DNA from: Paeniglutamicibacter psychrophenolicus
Lineage (GTDB): Bacteria > Actinomycetota > Actinomycetes > Actinomycetales > Micrococcaceae
DNA: 64,000 nucleotides
Assembly (NCBI RefSeq): GCF_030812255.1
Contig: NZ_JAUSSH010000003.1
Span: 186,001 to 250,000, forward strand
Direction of reading: 5' to 3'
Shown: one piece after another, positions 46,598-56,918 of the stretch
Layout: every line of letters starts with the position of its first letter
Position numbering within the stretch: the first letter of the stretch is position 1
Notes under the pieces: generated by a model
What the model was told of the DNA's origin: nothing
What the model saw: only the letters and a program-made list of their open reading frames with translations
The model's database searches: none
Program-made: the position numbers and the translations under genes

Positions 46598-46718
46598 GTA
46601 AGGGACCTCGCTAAGGGGGACGAAAATGTTAAGTGGGGTGCAAAATACTTCGCACAGGCCATTCTCCCATGATTGGGGCCACGGTGTCGCACTGCGACTC
46701 GGTGCGGGACCCGGCTGG

Positions 46719-46724
46719 TAGTTT
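46719..46724 (+). promoter_or_regulatory. -10 hexamer, leaderless promoter of the PemK-like gene
   Basis: TAGTTT lies six bases before the ATG at 46731. No Shine-Dalgarno sequence is present. Confidence 0.45.
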
Positions 46725-46730
46725 GTGCAC

Positions 46731-47318
46731 ATGAAGTTCAACTCCAACTCGGTCCTTCGCTTCCTGGGCCGCGTGCTCGAATCCGCACTGAAGGGCGCCC
46801 CAAAGCAGCAACCCGGCACCACCCCTCCGGCCGGCAAGCGTCCCGCGGCACCCTCGAACCGCAGGCCCGCCCCGCACCGCACTGCTTCGACGTCCGATAC
46901 GACCGGGGAATCCGGAACTTGGGAGTTCGGCGGTTACCCCGGCGACTTCACGGGAACCGTGCGGGCGCATTACGCCCCGAAGACCGACGGACGCCCGGAT
47001 CCGGGAGAAATCGTCTGGGCCTGGATCCCCTACGAGGAAGACCATACCCAGGGCAAGGATCGCCCGGTGCTGCTGGTGGGCCGCGAGAACGGCTACCTGC
47101 TGGCCTTGATGCTGACTTCCAAGGACCACAGCAACGAGCAGGTGCGGGACCGCGACTATGTCGACATCGGCACCGGGCCCTGGGACAGGCAGGGCCGACC
47201 CAGCGAGGTGAAACTCGACCGGGTCATCCGCCTGCGCGAAGCCGGGATCCGCCGGGAAGGCGCGGTGCTTGACTCCAAGCGCTTTGCCCGAATTGCCGAA
47301 CAACTGGCAGCGAACTGA
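46731..47318 (+). CDS. PemK/MazF-family protein (solitary)
   Basis: A 195-residue protein. The first 70 residues are a basic, Pro-rich leader ([16 protein letters not shown]...). The remainder is a PemK/MazF-like barrel: [39 protein letters not shown] and [12 protein letters not shown]. In the family these regions form an endoribonuclease toxin. No antitoxin gene adjoins it, and the conserved place beside lepA in actinobacteria speaks for a housekeeping or domesticated role. That is inference. Confidence 0.82.
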   Translation: MKFNSNSVLRFLGRVLESALKGAPKQQPGTTPPAGKRPAAPSNRRPAPHRTASTSDTTGESGTWEFGGYPGDFTGTVRAHYAPKTDGRPDPGEIVWAWIPYEEDHTQGKDRPVLLVGRENGYLLALMLTSKDHSNEQVRDRDYVDIGTGPWDRQGRPSEVKLDRVIRLREAGIRREGAVLDSKRFARIAEQLAAN

Positions 47319-47404
47319 ATCCGGCGCATCCAAGCACGTCGGGGCGGTCGAACGCCCGTCCGCCACGATGGAGGTAGCTCACAGTCCCTCGGGTCACTAT
47401 CGTG

Positions 47405-47433
47405 TCGTGATGGCCACCCGAACCTGCTAGTAT
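47405..47433 (+). promoter_or_regulatory. Possible rpsT promoter
   Basis: TCGTGA (47405-47410), a 17-base spacer and TAGTAT (47428-47433) would give a 5' leader of about 130 bases for rpsT, room for S20 autoregulation. Confidence 0.4.
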
Positions 47434-47568
47434 TATTTCTTGTGTGTCCGCGCAGGTCGACGGGCACTTCTCCCGGGTCGCCATAGGTATCCCCACGCCG
47501 CTCAGTCAATGGCCCGGAAGATATCCCTCACCGACCATTACAAGCGATGAGCAAGAGAGTTTAATACA

Positions 47569-47829
47569 GTGGCTAATATCAAGTCCCAGAAGAAGCGCAT
47601 TCTCACCAACGAGAAGTCGCGCCAGCGTAACGCTGCCGTCAAGTCCGAGCTTCGCACCGCAATCCGCGCAGTGAACACTGCCGTTGCAGCCGAAGACAAG
47701 GATGCAGCAGCAACCGCGCTGGTTGCAGCTGGCCGCAAGATCGACAAGGCCGCCACGAAGGGTGTGCTGCACAAGAACAACGCAGCGAACCACAAGTCGG
47801 CCATCTCCAAGAAGGTTAACGCCCTCTAA
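47569..47829 (+). CDS. rpsT: 30S ribosomal protein S20
   Basis: An 86-residue, Lys/Arg/Ala-rich helical protein beginning [20 protein letters not shown], the unmistakable S20 N-terminus, and ending [11 protein letters not shown]. It binds 16S rRNA early in 30S assembly. The GTG start follows AAGAGAG. It is divergent from holA apart from an intervening decayed gene, and a hairpin terminator follows at once. Confidence 0.97.
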   Translation: MANIKSQKKRILTNEKSRQRNAAVKSELRTAIRAVNTAVAAEDKDAAATALVAAGRKIDKAATKGVLHKNNAANHKSAISKKVNAL

Positions 47830-47847
47830 GGATTGCGTCACTGAAGC

Positions 47848-47891
47848 AAAAGGCTTCCTTTCCTCCATATCTAGGGGAACGGAAGCCTTTT
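47848..47891 (+). terminator. rpsT terminator
   Basis: AAAAGGCTTCC pairs with GGAAGCCTTTT and is followed by GTGTTT, 19 bases after the rpsT stop. Confidence 0.85.
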
Positions 47892-48057
47892 GTGTTTAAT
47901 GACGGAAAGTCCCGCGTGAAAGTCAGTGCTGGTGGCCAAACTCGATACACCGGCGGGGCGTCCCCACTTCCAGGTTCAGTCAGGGGGTCCTGGCTTCGCC
48001 GCCTTGCCGATTTGGGACCGCTCCGCGAAGCCGGCGTGGCTTCCATCAACTTTGCGT

Positions 48058-48495
48058 TCAGGGAACCTGCACAGGCAGGTATCTTGTGGGGCCCTGGCAA
48101 TTGGGCCAGAACCGACCTGCGCCGGCGGATTCCGACTTGATTGCATATGTGCGGTCCACCGCAAAGCCCGAAGAGTCGGTGCCCACCACTCGAAGAGTCG
48201 TGACGTTGTCGGGCATTTCCCCACCGCGGGGACCCGGTTCGGGCGGGAGATATGGCGGGGCTTGCGGCACTGCCCATGTGCCCCCAGCCGATCTCGTGAC
48301 GAGTTGCGGACTGCATTCGATCCCGAAGCAGGCGGCAACCGCGTAGGGGTGGGTCGCAAATTCGATTTCCACGTCGCCTTGGTGCAACTACGCCACAGCC
48401 GGGTATGCGGCCCCTGGCCCTACCACGGCCAGGACAACGGAAATGAGCACCGCGAGAAACCCGGCGGCAAGGACAACGGCCTTCCACTGCTTCAT
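48058..48495 (-). pseudogene. Secreted small-protein gene interrupted by an in-frame TAG
   Basis: An ATG at 48495 opens MKQWKAVVLAAGFLAVL and a hydrophobic signal or anchor, then AYPAVA and TAG after 35 codons. In the same frame the coding sequence goes on without another stop for 109 residues: LHQGDVEIEFATHPYAVAAC, GGEMPDNVTTLRVVGTDSSG, AVDRTYAIKSESAGAGRFWP. Codon choice looks coding throughout. The whole would be a 144-residue exported or anchored protein of unknown family. No Shine-Dalgarno sequence is visible. Confidence 0.5.
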
Positions 48496-48575
48496 GCTGT
48501 GGGCATAGCCCGGAACGGGTAGCGCCCGGCGGGCCCTTCGCCGTGCTCCCGACTCACTGCCCCGCCTGATTGGTC

Positions 48576-49574
48576 CTAGCGGCGTGCTGCCAACGATATC
48601 TGGGTCACGGCCCGCTCCACGGCATACTCGGGGTCGCGCGACGCGCCCTTGACCTGGGCATCGGCCTCCGCGACCAGCCGGATGCAGCGGGCGATGTCAT
48701 CGACGTTCCAATGCCGGGCCTGTTCCTGGGCCTGCTGGACCTGCCACGGCGGCATGCCCAACTCGCTGGCCAGCTGGCCCGAGGACTTGCGTGCCCCGGC
48801 GACCTTGGCGACCTGGCGCAGCTTCATGGCCAGGGTCGCGACGATCGGCACCGGGTCGGTCCCCGTGGCCAACGCGTGGCGCAGCGTGCTCAGGGCGATG
48901 TCGGCCCGGCCCGCCAGGGCCGCATCGGCGACCTTGAACCCGGTGGCCTCCACGCGTCCGCCGTAGTACTTGTCCACCATGTCCTGGTCGATGGCCCCGG
49001 TAGTGTCCTGCAACAACTGGGAGCAGGCGGCGGCCAGTTCCGAAAGGTCGCTGCCCAGTGCGGCAACAAGGGCGCGGGCTCCCTCGGCGCTGAGCTTGCG
49101 CTTGGCCGCCCGGAATTCCTGGGTGACGAAGTCGACCTTCTCGGAATCCTTTTTCAGCGGCTGGCAGTCAACGAGAACCGCGCCGGCGGCCTTGAGGGCA
49201 TCCAGCAGCTTCTTCCCGCGCACTCCCCCGGAATGGTGCATGACCAAGGTGGCATCGGGCGCCGGGGACTTCGCGTAGGCCAGGGCGTCGTTGAGGAAGT
49301 CCTCGTTCATCGCGGCCATCGAGCGGACCTCGATGAGCTTGGTTTCGCTGAACAGCGAGGGGCTGGAGGCCAGCAGCAGTTCGCCGCGGTCGTAGCTGTT
49401 GGCTTCGAAGCGGACCAGCTCGATCTCGGCGCCGGCACGCAGGGCCGACCGCACGGAATCGAAAGCGCGGCTGGCCAGCAATTCCTCGGAACCCTGCAAC
49501 AGGACCAGCGGCGCGGGAGCCACGGACCGCCATGAAATGCCCGCGTTCTTGGATGTGCCTCGTGGCGCTGCCAT
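48576..49574 (-). CDS. holA: DNA polymerase III delta subunit
   Basis: A 332-residue clamp-loader subunit. The pattern PLVLLQGSEELLASRAFDSV at the N-terminus and the LVDCQPLKK...RKLSAEGARALVAALGSDL region are typical of HolA. It opens the beta sliding clamp for loading. The ATG is preceded by AAAGG, ten bases upstream. It lies downstream of comEA-comEC on the same strand, the usual comEA-comEC-holA order. Confidence 0.93.
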   Translation of the reverse strand: MAAPRGTSKNAGISWRSVAPAPLVLLQGSEELLASRAFDSVRSALRAGAEIELVRFEANSYDRGELLLASSPSLFSETKLIEVRSMAAMNEDFLNDALAYAKSPAPDATLVMHHSGGVRGKKLLDALKAAGAVLVDCQPLKKDSEKVDFVTQEFRAAKRKLSAEGARALVAALGSDLSELAAACSQLLQDTTGAIDQDMVDKYYGGRVEATGFKVADAALAGRADIALSTLRHALATGTDPVPIVATLAMKLRQVAKVAGARKSSGQLASELGMPPWQVQQAQEQARHWNVDDIARCIRLVAEADAQVKGASRDPEYAVERAVTQISLAARR

Positions 49575-49670
49575 GACCGACCTTTACCTAGTGTTTGAAC
49601 AACCCCATCGATCCTATCCCCAAGCCCGGAAAGCGGCATCTCCCCTATGGTTGTCCGGTATTCGTGTCGA

Positions 49671-52181
49671 TCACGGTGCCGCCGCCGGCCCCGGGCCGAG
49701 GGAGGAAACCGCCAGCCCCTTTCCGTCCCAGCCCACGATGATGGTCCCGCGGATATCGGTGCGCAGCGCCACCACGTGGTTCTCCTCCAGCGCCCGAAGC
49801 GCCGTCTCGGAGGGATGGCCGTAGGTGTTCTGCGCCCCCACGCTGATCAGTGCCAGCACCGGCCGCACCGCCGGCGCCGTGCGGACCCCGCCGTTCGCGG
49901 CTCCGTGGTGGGCCACCTTCAGGATGTCGGCGTGGGTGATGAGCCCCTGGTCGATGAGCTCGCCCATGGCTTCTTCCTGCATGTCCCCGGTGGCCAGCAG
50001 CGACACCGGCCGCGGTGCCCCCTGCACCTGGATCTCGAAGCGGATGACCAGCGAGGCGTCGTTCTCGTCGGTGAACAGCCCCGAGGGGACCGGCCCCAGC
50101 ACGCGCCACGACAACGGCCCGGCGCTCCCGGTGGCGCCCGACCCCAGCTGCTCAGCCTCCGGCATCCGGCCCCGCCCGTGCGTGATCACCGGAGGGTCAT
50201 CCGGGTCATCGGCCGCGGAGTAGTACAGTGCGTCCACGCGCCGCCGGTCCCCCACACCCTCCAGCCCGCCGTCGTGGTCGGCGTGCCGGTGCGTGATGAA
50301 CACCGCGGCGACCTCCTTGACCTGCATCCGATCCAGGCATGCATCGATCTGCCCGGGCTCGCGCCCGGTGTCCACCACCACGGCGCTGCCGTCCCCGGCG
50401 TTCAACAACAGCCCGTCGCCCTGCCCCACGTCGCAGGCGACCACCAGCCAATCGATCGCCGGGGCGGGCACCAAGGCGGTGACCGGCAGTACCAGCCCCA
50501 GCAGCAACCCCGTCACGACCCCCTGCACGCCCAGCCGTGCCGCGGACCGCCAGCAGCGACCAAGCGGTCGCACCTGGCCTAGGGCCACCAGCACGCCCAG
50601 CACGATGCCCCACGCCAGCAGGATCCCCGCGGCCCCCGCGGGCCAGGGCCGCAGCGCCCCGGGCAGCGAGGCGACCCACGTCCCGAGCATTCCCACGACC
50701 ATCACCGGCATTCCCGCCACCCACACCAGGGCCAGGCCCACGGGTGGAACCAGCATCAGCACCACGACGCCGAGCGTCCCGGCCACCGTGATCAACGGGA
50801 TGAACGCCGCCACCAGCAGGTTCGCGGGCACCGAGTAGAGCGAGAAGGAGGGGTTCAGGGCCACCAGCACCGGCAGGCAGGCGATCTGCGCGGCCAGGGC
50901 AATCGCGGTGCCCTCGGCCAGGACCGCCGGCAACCAGCGATTCAGTCGTTCGGCCAGGCGCCTCCCGATCACAACGATCCCGGCGGTGGCCAGGGCGGAG
51001 AGCTGGAAGGCCGGCTCGCCAGCCAGCCACGTGTCGATGGCCAGCAGCAGCACCACCGCCAGCGACAGCGCAGACAGTGCATTCCTGCCCCGGGAGGCGT
51101 GTACCCCCACGGCCGCGACGGTGCCCATGACCGCCGCGCGCAGCACGCTGGGCTCGTACCCGACCAGCAGCACGAACCCGGCCAGCGCGCCCAGGCCCAG
51201 CCCCAGCGTCGGCGCCCGTCCCAGGCCCAGCACCCGGCACAGCGCCACCACGAAGCCCAGCACCATGGCGCAATTTGCGCCGCTGACAGCACTCAAATGT
51301 GAAAGTCCGGCCACCTTCATGGCCTCGTTCAACGCCTCGTCCGCCCCGCTGCGGTCCCCGAACACCATGCCCGGAAGCAGGGCGCGGGCCGGTTGCGGCA
51401 GCGCTGCACAGGCGCCAACGAAGCGGGAGCGCATCGCCTCGAACACCCCCGCCCGTTTCGTCTCGCCCACCGGGAGCAGATCGGCGGCCGCGTTGAGCCA
51501 GAAGCGCAGGCGATCCCCGGGTTCGGCGGCCGACACCTTGGCAATGACCTCGACGGTGGTGCCGGCGGCTGGCCGGATCCCTCCGGCACGGGATTCGGGG
51601 TAGCTCAGCCGCACCGGGACCCCGGAGACGATCCAGTTCCCGCTCCGGGCCACGGAGAGCACGCGCGCCTCGACGGTGAACTGCCGGTGTTCCCGGGCGT
51701 CCTCGGAGAACCTGTCGATGGCTGTACCTGCCCTCGGGGCGGCGGTGAAGGCGAGCTGGACGCGAACCGGCGCACCGCTGGCCGCCGCGTCTTCCAGGGC
51801 GGCCGGGTTGCTGCCGGCCCCGGTGAGCAGCAATTGCGTGAAGACGAGGGCAGCCGCGACGCAGGCCAGTGCCGGCGCGGCGAAGCTCGGGGTCGCGGCC
51901 GGCCCCAGGCGCCCGTGCCGGGGGCGCAGCAACGCCAGCAACCCGGTCCCGGCGGCCAGCCACAGGCCCACAGCCCAGAATCGCTGGTGGGCTTCGGCCA
52001 GCTGCACCCCGCCCAGGGCCGCGGCCCAGGCTCCGGCCAGCGCCCAGCAGCCGCGCAGGTCAACGCGGCCGGGCTCCGGGGCCGGGGCATCCCTTGGGGC
52101 GATTTCCAGCCACTTGCGGGCCTTTTCGGCGAGCTTTCCCGCGACCCGGCCCCTGGCCCGGCCATCGTGCGGGGCGCTCAT
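49671..52181 (-). CDS. comEC: ComEC/Rec2-type DNA uptake channel
   Basis: An 836-residue membrane protein. It has an N-terminal helix cluster and OB-like external domain (about 45-260), a competence domain with many helices (about 270-570; LSHLSAVSGANCAM near 293-306), and a C-terminal metallo-beta-lactamase-like domain with HRHADH (631-636). ComEC conducts single-stranded DNA across the membrane in transformable bacteria. The ATG overlaps the comEA stop. No pilus genes are in the window, so competence cannot be concluded. Confidence 0.92.
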   Translation of the reverse strand: MSAPHDGRARGRVAGKLAEKARKWLEIAPRDAPAPEPGRVDLRGCWALAGAWAAALGGVQLAEAHQRFWAVGLWLAAGTGLLALLRPRHGRLGPAATPSFAAPALACVAAALVFTQLLLTGAGSNPAALEDAAASGAPVRVQLAFTAAPRAGTAIDRFSEDAREHRQFTVEARVLSVARSGNWIVSGVPVRLSYPESRAGGIRPAAGTTVEVIAKVSAAEPGDRLRFWLNAAADLLPVGETKRAGVFEAMRSRFVGACAALPQPARALLPGMVFGDRSGADEALNEAMKVAGLSHLSAVSGANCAMVLGFVVALCRVLGLGRAPTLGLGLGALAGFVLLVGYEPSVLRAAVMGTVAAVGVHASRGRNALSALSLAVVLLLAIDTWLAGEPAFQLSALATAGIVVIGRRLAERLNRWLPAVLAEGTAIALAAQIACLPVLVALNPSFSLYSVPANLLVAAFIPLITVAGTLGVVVLMLVPPVGLALVWVAGMPVMVVGMLGTWVASLPGALRPWPAGAAGILLAWGIVLGVLVALGQVRPLGRCWRSAARLGVQGVVTGLLLGLVLPVTALVPAPAIDWLVVACDVGQGDGLLLNAGDGSAVVVDTGREPGQIDACLDRMQVKEVAAVFITHRHADHDGGLEGVGDRRRVDALYYSAADDPDDPPVITHGRGRMPEAEQLGSGATGSAGPLSWRVLGPVPSGLFTDENDASLVIRFEIQVQGAPRPVSLLATGDMQEEAMGELIDQGLITHADILKVAHHGAANGGVRTAPAVRPVLALISVGAQNTYGHPSETALRALEENHVVALRTDIRGTIIVGWDGKGLAVSSLGPGPAAAP

Positions 52182-53002
52182 TCAAACACCACCAGGTCCC
52201 GCAGGTTGCCGAGCATCGCCGGGCCGATGCCGCTGACGGCGTCCAGCTCGCTGAGGTTCTTGAACGGGCCGTGGGCCTGCCTGAAAGCCAGGATCCTTCC
52301 GGCCAGGGCGGGGCCGATGCCCGGCAGTTCCTCCAGCGCGCCTTGGTCGGCGGTGTTCACGTTGAGTTTGCCCGGCGCGGCACCCGGAGGCCCGGTGCCG
52401 CCGGTGCCACCCGCCTGTCCTGGGTCGGGATCAGGGGCCCGCGCGGCTTCGCCGCGGCGCGGGATGCGGATCTGTTCGCCGTCGCGGATCTGGGCCGCCA
52501 GGTTGATCGCTTCGGGGGCCGCGTCCTTGGCCAGGCCTCCGGCCCGGGCCACCGCATCGAGCACCCTCGAGCCGAGCGGCAGGGCATAGACCCCGGGGTC
52601 CTTCACCGCGCCGATCATGTGGACCACGGCGGTGGCACCTGCCGCAGGCGGGGCCGATCCATCCCCGGTGCCGGGGGAACCAGACACCGGGGGAAGCGGT
52701 TCTTCGACGGATTCCTCGGACGGGGATTCCTCGCCCGGCGGATCGCCGGGGGCTTCCACCTGCGGGGACTGTGCGACCTGCAGCGGGATGGTCTCGGTAT
52801 TGCCCGGCGCACGCGGGGGCGGGTTGAAAAGCAGCGACACCGAGATCCATGTCAGGGCGCCGAGGATCAGGACGATCGCCGCGGATCTGCCAATGAGCAC
52901 ACGCAAGTGCCCGGGGGCCGGGCCCAGGTTGGTCCTGGCGGATTGATCCGCCCATTCGTGAGAGCCCATGCAATCCATTGCACCCGAGCGGCGATGTTGC
53001 AT
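52178..53002 (-). CDS. comEA: ComEA-type DNA-binding protein
   Basis: A 274-residue protein with one membrane anchor (about 36-58), a long acidic Pro/Glu/Ser-rich spacer, a SLBB domain (about 125-180) and a C-terminal helix-hairpin-helix pair (KLNVNTADQGALEELPGIG... onward). In competence systems it binds double-stranded DNA outside the membrane and hands it to ComEC. GAGGG stands just before the ATG at 53002; ATGs nine and 12 codons in are alternatives. Confidence 0.9.
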   Translation of the reverse strand: MQHRRSGAMDCMGSHEWADQSARTNLGPAPGHLRVLIGRSAAIVLILGALTWISVSLLFNPPPRAPGNTETIPLQVAQSPQVEAPGDPPGEESPSEESVEEPLPPVSGSPGTGDGSAPPAAGATAVVHMIGAVKDPGVYALPLGSRVLDAVARAGGLAKDAAPEAINLAAQIRDGEQIRIPRRGEAARAPDPDPGQAGGTGGTGPPGAAPGKLNVNTADQGALEELPGIGPALAGRILAFRQAHGPFKNLSELDAVSGIGPAMLGNLRDLVVFE

Positions 53003-53086
53003 GCCGCCCTCGGTGCCCGGCTGTGGAGAACCCCCCAGCGGCGGGGACCGTTTTCCGGCCGGTGCCCGCTCAAGCGGGCCATGGTG

Positions 53087-54274
53087 CTAGCGGGTTTCGG
53101 GCTGCTCCGGGCCGGGCGCCGAGGGCGGGGTGTGCGCGCTTGGTGCACCTGGCCCCTGCGGCGCGGCCGTGCGGCGGCGTGCCTCGCGGCGCGGGGCCTC
53201 GTTGCGGGACTTCGGCTCCGGTTTGGGCCTTGGTTCGGGTTTGGGCCTTGGCGCCGGCTTGGGTTTCGGTTCGGGGCGGACCGGACCCGGCGCGGCAGGT
53301 TCCCGGCCGCCGGCAATGGCCACGGCCAGCACCCCGGCACCGGTGTGGGCGCCGAGCACCGCGGGCACCGGAATCGCCAGGACCTCGAATGCGGAGGCAC
53401 CGGCCAGTTCCTGCACGATTTCCTCGGCGGCTTCCTGGTTGCCGAAGTAGTGCACCGCCAGGCGGACCTCCGCTCCGCGTTCGGCGGCCTCCTGCCGGGC
53501 GATGGCCACCAGGCGGGCCAGCGTGCGCGAATGCGTACGGACCTTTTCGTGGGCGATGATGTGGCCGTCGGACACCGACAGGATCGGCTTGACGTTCAGC
53601 AGCGTGCCCAGCACCGAGGCCAGCGCCCCGATCCGCCCGCCGCGGCGCAGCTGATCCAGCGAGGGCACGGCAAAGTACACGTGGTTCTCCGCGGCCCTTT
53701 CGGCCACGGCCCGCAATTCCTGCAGCGGGGCTCCGGCGGCGGCCAGCTCCACCACGTCCATGACCGCAAATCCCTCGGCCAGGGCCACGGTGAGCGTATC
53801 GACGACGGTGACGGGCACAGGGGAGGACTCGGCGGCCAGGCGTGCGGCCTCCACCGTCCCGGAGAGTGCACCGGATAGGTGGATCGAAATGATTTCCTTG
53901 ACCCCGGCCGCGGCGAGATCCTGGTAGGCGCGCAGCATCTGCCCCGGCGCCGGGCGCGAGGTGCGCACGGCCTTGCCCATGGCCAGGCCCAGGGCCAGTT
54001 CGGTGGGCACGTCGTCGGTGCCCTCGGAGAAGATCTGGTCATCGACCATCACCGGCATCGGCACCACGCGCAGGAACTGCGCGTGCTGCCCCACCCAGGC
54101 CTCGGGCAGCGCGGCGGCCGAATCGGTCACCACGCCCACGGGCAGCACAACCGGGCCTTGGGCCTTGTCCGACGCCGGTGCACCGGGGCGCTGCCTCCGG
54201 CCGCGCAGCCGACCGATCCAGCCGCCGGGGCCCGGGGGCCGCGGCGGCTGGTGGGCGGGCTGCGATTGGTCCAT
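53087..54274 (-). CDS. DegV-family fatty-acid-binding protein with Pro/Lys-rich tail
   Basis: A 395-residue protein. The DegV core covers about 44-320 (GVVTDSAAALPEAW, SIHLSGALSGTVEAARLAA, LDQLRRGGRIG, GAHTGAGVLAV). DegV proteins bind fatty acids and, as FakB, present them to the kinase FakA. The last 75 residues are a low-complexity tail of Pro-Lys/Arg-Pro-Glu repeats, and the first 40 residues are also Pro/Gly-rich. Such extensions are unusual for the family. The ATG follows TAGCCT by seven bases, suggesting a leaderless message. Confidence 0.88.
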   Translation of the reverse strand: MDQSQPAHQPPRPPGPGGWIGRLRGRRQRPGAPASDKAQGPVVLPVGVVTDSAAALPEAWVGQHAQFLRVVPMPVMVDDQIFSEGTDDVPTELALGLAMGKAVRTSRPAPGQMLRAYQDLAAAGVKEIISIHLSGALSGTVEAARLAAESSPVPVTVVDTLTVALAEGFAVMDVVELAAAGAPLQELRAVAERAAENHVYFAVPSLDQLRRGGRIGALASVLGTLLNVKPILSVSDGHIIAHEKVRTHSRTLARLVAIARQEAAERGAEVRLAVHYFGNQEAAEEIVQELAGASAFEVLAIPVPAVLGAHTGAGVLAVAIAGGREPAAPGPVRPEPKPKPAPRPKPEPRPKPEPKSRNEAPRREARRRTAAPQGPGAPSAHTPPSAPGPEQPETR

Positions 54275-54299
54275 GGAAGACAGGCTACCTTGCGGACGC

Positions 54300-56816
54300 C
54301 TAGGAGGCCGGGACCACGTTGACCAGCTTCGGCGCGCGCACGATCACCTTGGCGACCGCAGCACCGTCGAGGTAACGCACCACGGCCTCGTCGGCCATGG
54401 CCAGCGCCTCGAGTTCCTCGGCGGTGATGTCCACCGAGACCTGCAGGCGGGCCCGGACCTTGCCCTTGATCTGCACCACCGCGGTGACGGTGTCCTCGAC
54501 CAGCAGCGCCTCGTCGACGGCGGGCCATCCGGCGTTGGCGACCGAGGGCTCGTGCCCCAGCGCCGCCCACATGTCTTCGGCCGTGTACGGGGCGAAGAGC
54601 GAGAGGATGATCGCGACGGCCTCCGCGGCCTCGCGCACCGCCGGGTCGGCTGCGCCGGCGCCGGAGTCGATGGCCTTGCGGGTCGCGTTGACCAGCTCCA
54701 TGGTCTTGGCGATCACGACGTTGAACTTGCCGGTGTCCAGCATGCCGGCGGCCTCGTGCACCGCCTTGTGGGTGACCGAGCGCAGCGCCTTGTCACCGGT
54801 GGCCGGGTCGGTGCCCGGCGCGCTGGCCACGTCCTGGGCCACGCGCCAGGCGCGGGCCAGGAACTTCTGCGAACCCGAAGGGGACACATCGGCCCAGTCC
54901 ACGTCGTCCTCCGGCGGGGAGGCGAAGATCATGGTCAGGCGCACGGCGTCCACGCCGAACTTGTCCAGCTGCTCGCCCAAATCCACGCCGTTGCCCAGCG
55001 ACTTGCTCATGGCCTTGCCGCCGTTGAGCACCTGGCCCTGGTTCAGCAGGGCGGAAAAAGGCTCCTGAACATCGATCAAGCCCAAATCGAAGATGACCTT
55101 GGTGAAGAAGCGCGAGTAGAGCAGGTGCAGGATCGCGTGCTCGACGCCGCCCACGTACTGCCCGACCGGCATCCAGTCGCGCACCGCCTGCGGGTCGAAG
55201 GGACCCCCGGTGTAGTTCGGGGAGACGAAGCGCAGGAAGTACCAGGAGGAGTCCACGAAGGTGTCCATGGTGTCGGTGTCGCGCTTGGCCGGGGCGGCAC
55301 ACTTGGGGCACGGGACGTTGACCCAGGCCTCGGCGGCGGCCAGCGGGCTGGTTCCCTTGGGGGCCAGGGCCTCGCCGCGCAGGTCATCGGGCAGCCGCAC
55401 CGGCAGCTGGTCATCGGGTACCGGGACCTCGCCGCAGGATTCGCAGTGGATGATCGGGATCGGGGTGCCCCAGAAGCGCTGGCGGGAAAGCAGCCAGTCG
55501 CGCAGGCGGAAGTTCACGAACTTCTCTCCGGTGCCCGCGGCCTCGACGATCTCGATGGCGCGGGCAATGCCCTCGGCCTTGGGCAGGCCGTCCAGTTCGC
55601 CGGAGTTTACCAGGGTGCCCTCGCCGGCGGTGGCGATGCCGGTTTCGGCCGGATCCTCGGCGCCGGTGTCAACAACCACGCGCACCGGCAGGTCGAAGGT
55701 GCGGGCGAAGTCAAGGTCGCGCTGGTCGTGCGCGGGCACGGCCATGATCGCGCCGGTGCCGTATTCGGCCAGCACGTAGTCCGCGGCCCAGACCGGCAGC
55801 CTTTCCCCGTTGAGCGGGTTGATGGCGTAGCGGCCGGTGAACACGCCGGTCTTCTCGCGCTCGGTGGCCTGGCGTTCGATCTCGCTCAACGCCTTGACCT
55901 GCTCCTGGTAGTCCTCCAGCGCCTGGCGGTGCTCGGCGGTGACCAGTTCGTTGGCCAGCTCGGCGTCGGCGGCGACGACGAAGAAGGTGGCGCCGTGCAG
56001 CGTGTCCGGGCGCGTGGTGAAGACCGTGGTCTTGTGTGCTTCCTGGGTGTCGGTGGCCTCGACGATGAAGTCGACGTGCGCGCCCTCGGAGCGGCCGATC
56101 CAGTTCTTCTGCATGGCCAGCACGCGCTCGGGCCAGTGCCCGTGCAGCTCGTCCATGTCATCGAGCAGGCGGTCGGCGTAGTCGGTGATCTTGAAGTACC
56201 ACTGGTTCAGCGACTTCTTGGTCACCGGGGTGCCGCAGCGTTCGCACGCGCCGTTGACGACCTGTTCGTTGGCCAGCACGGTCTGGTCCTTCGGGCACCA
56301 GTTCACCGGGTGGTTCTTGCGGTAGGCCAGGCCCTTGTCGTAGAACTTGGTGAACAGCCACTGGGTCCAGCGGTAGTACTCCGGGTCCGAGGTGTGCAGG
56401 CGGCGGTCCCAGTCGGCGGAGATGGCGTAGCGCTTGAAGCTGGCGGCCTGGGTGTCGATGTTGGCGTAGGTCCACTCCGAGGGGTGGGCGTTGTGCTTGA
56501 TCGCGGCGTTCTCGGCGGGCAGCCCGAAGGAGTCCCAGCCGATCGGGTGCATCACGTCGTAGCCCTGCTGGCGCCAGTAGCGGGCGACGACGTCTCCCAT
56601 GGCGAAGGCCTCGGCGTGGCCCATGTGCAGGTCGCCGGAGGGGTACGGGAACATGTCCAACACGTAGCGGCGCTCGGCACTGCCGTCGTCCTTGGGCGTG
56701 AAGACCCCTAGTTTGTCCCACACCGGAGCCCATTTGGCTTCCATTTCCTGGAAGCTGTAGGCCGCTGCGGTGGAATCGTTGTCCGCGGTTTCGGTGCCGG
56801 TGGGCTGAGTGCTCAC
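54300..56816 (-). CDS. leuS: Leucyl-tRNA synthetase
   Basis: An 838-residue class I synthetase charging tRNA-Leu. The HIGH-type motif is in [15 protein letters not shown], the KMSKS-type motif in [14 protein letters not shown], and the CP1 editing domain lies between. A CxxC zinc pair (CERC near 180, with CPKC near 490) is present. The GTG at 56816 is preferred, with GAAGGCG upstream; the open frame beyond it lacks similarity. It lies downstream of two strong hairpins on the same strand and upstream of the DegV gene. Confidence 0.95.
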   Translation of the reverse strand: MSTQPTGTETADNDSTAAAYSFQEMEAKWAPVWDKLGVFTPKDDGSAERRYVLDMFPYPSGDLHMGHAEAFAMGDVVARYWRQQGYDVMHPIGWDSFGLPAENAAIKHNAHPSEWTYANIDTQAASFKRYAISADWDRRLHTSDPEYYRWTQWLFTKFYDKGLAYRKNHPVNWCPKDQTVLANEQVVNGACERCGTPVTKKSLNQWYFKITDYADRLLDDMDELHGHWPERVLAMQKNWIGRSEGAHVDFIVEATDTQEAHKTTVFTTRPDTLHGATFFVVAADAELANELVTAEHRQALEDYQEQVKALSEIERQATEREKTGVFTGRYAINPLNGERLPVWAADYVLAEYGTGAIMAVPAHDQRDLDFARTFDLPVRVVVDTGAEDPAETGIATAGEGTLVNSGELDGLPKAEGIARAIEIVEAAGTGEKFVNFRLRDWLLSRQRFWGTPIPIIHCESCGEVPVPDDQLPVRLPDDLRGEALAPKGTSPLAAAEAWVNVPCPKCAAPAKRDTDTMDTFVDSSWYFLRFVSPNYTGGPFDPQAVRDWMPVGQYVGGVEHAILHLLYSRFFTKVIFDLGLIDVQEPFSALLNQGQVLNGGKAMSKSLGNGVDLGEQLDKFGVDAVRLTMIFASPPEDDVDWADVSPSGSQKFLARAWRVAQDVASAPGTDPATGDKALRSVTHKAVHEAAGMLDTGKFNVVIAKTMELVNATRKAIDSGAGAADPAVREAAEAVAIILSLFAPYTAEDMWAALGHEPSVANAGWPAVDEALLVEDTVTAVVQIKGKVRARLQVSVDITAEELEALAMADEAVVRYLDGAAVAKVIVRAPKLVNVVPAS

Positions 56817-56918
56817 TATCGTGTTTCGCCTTCTTTTGTGGTGCGCCTGTGGGGGAACGTCTCTTGGCCAGCTGAGCCGAGTGGGTGTGCCTGGCGCAAA
56901 TGCCCGTGACACACAAAA

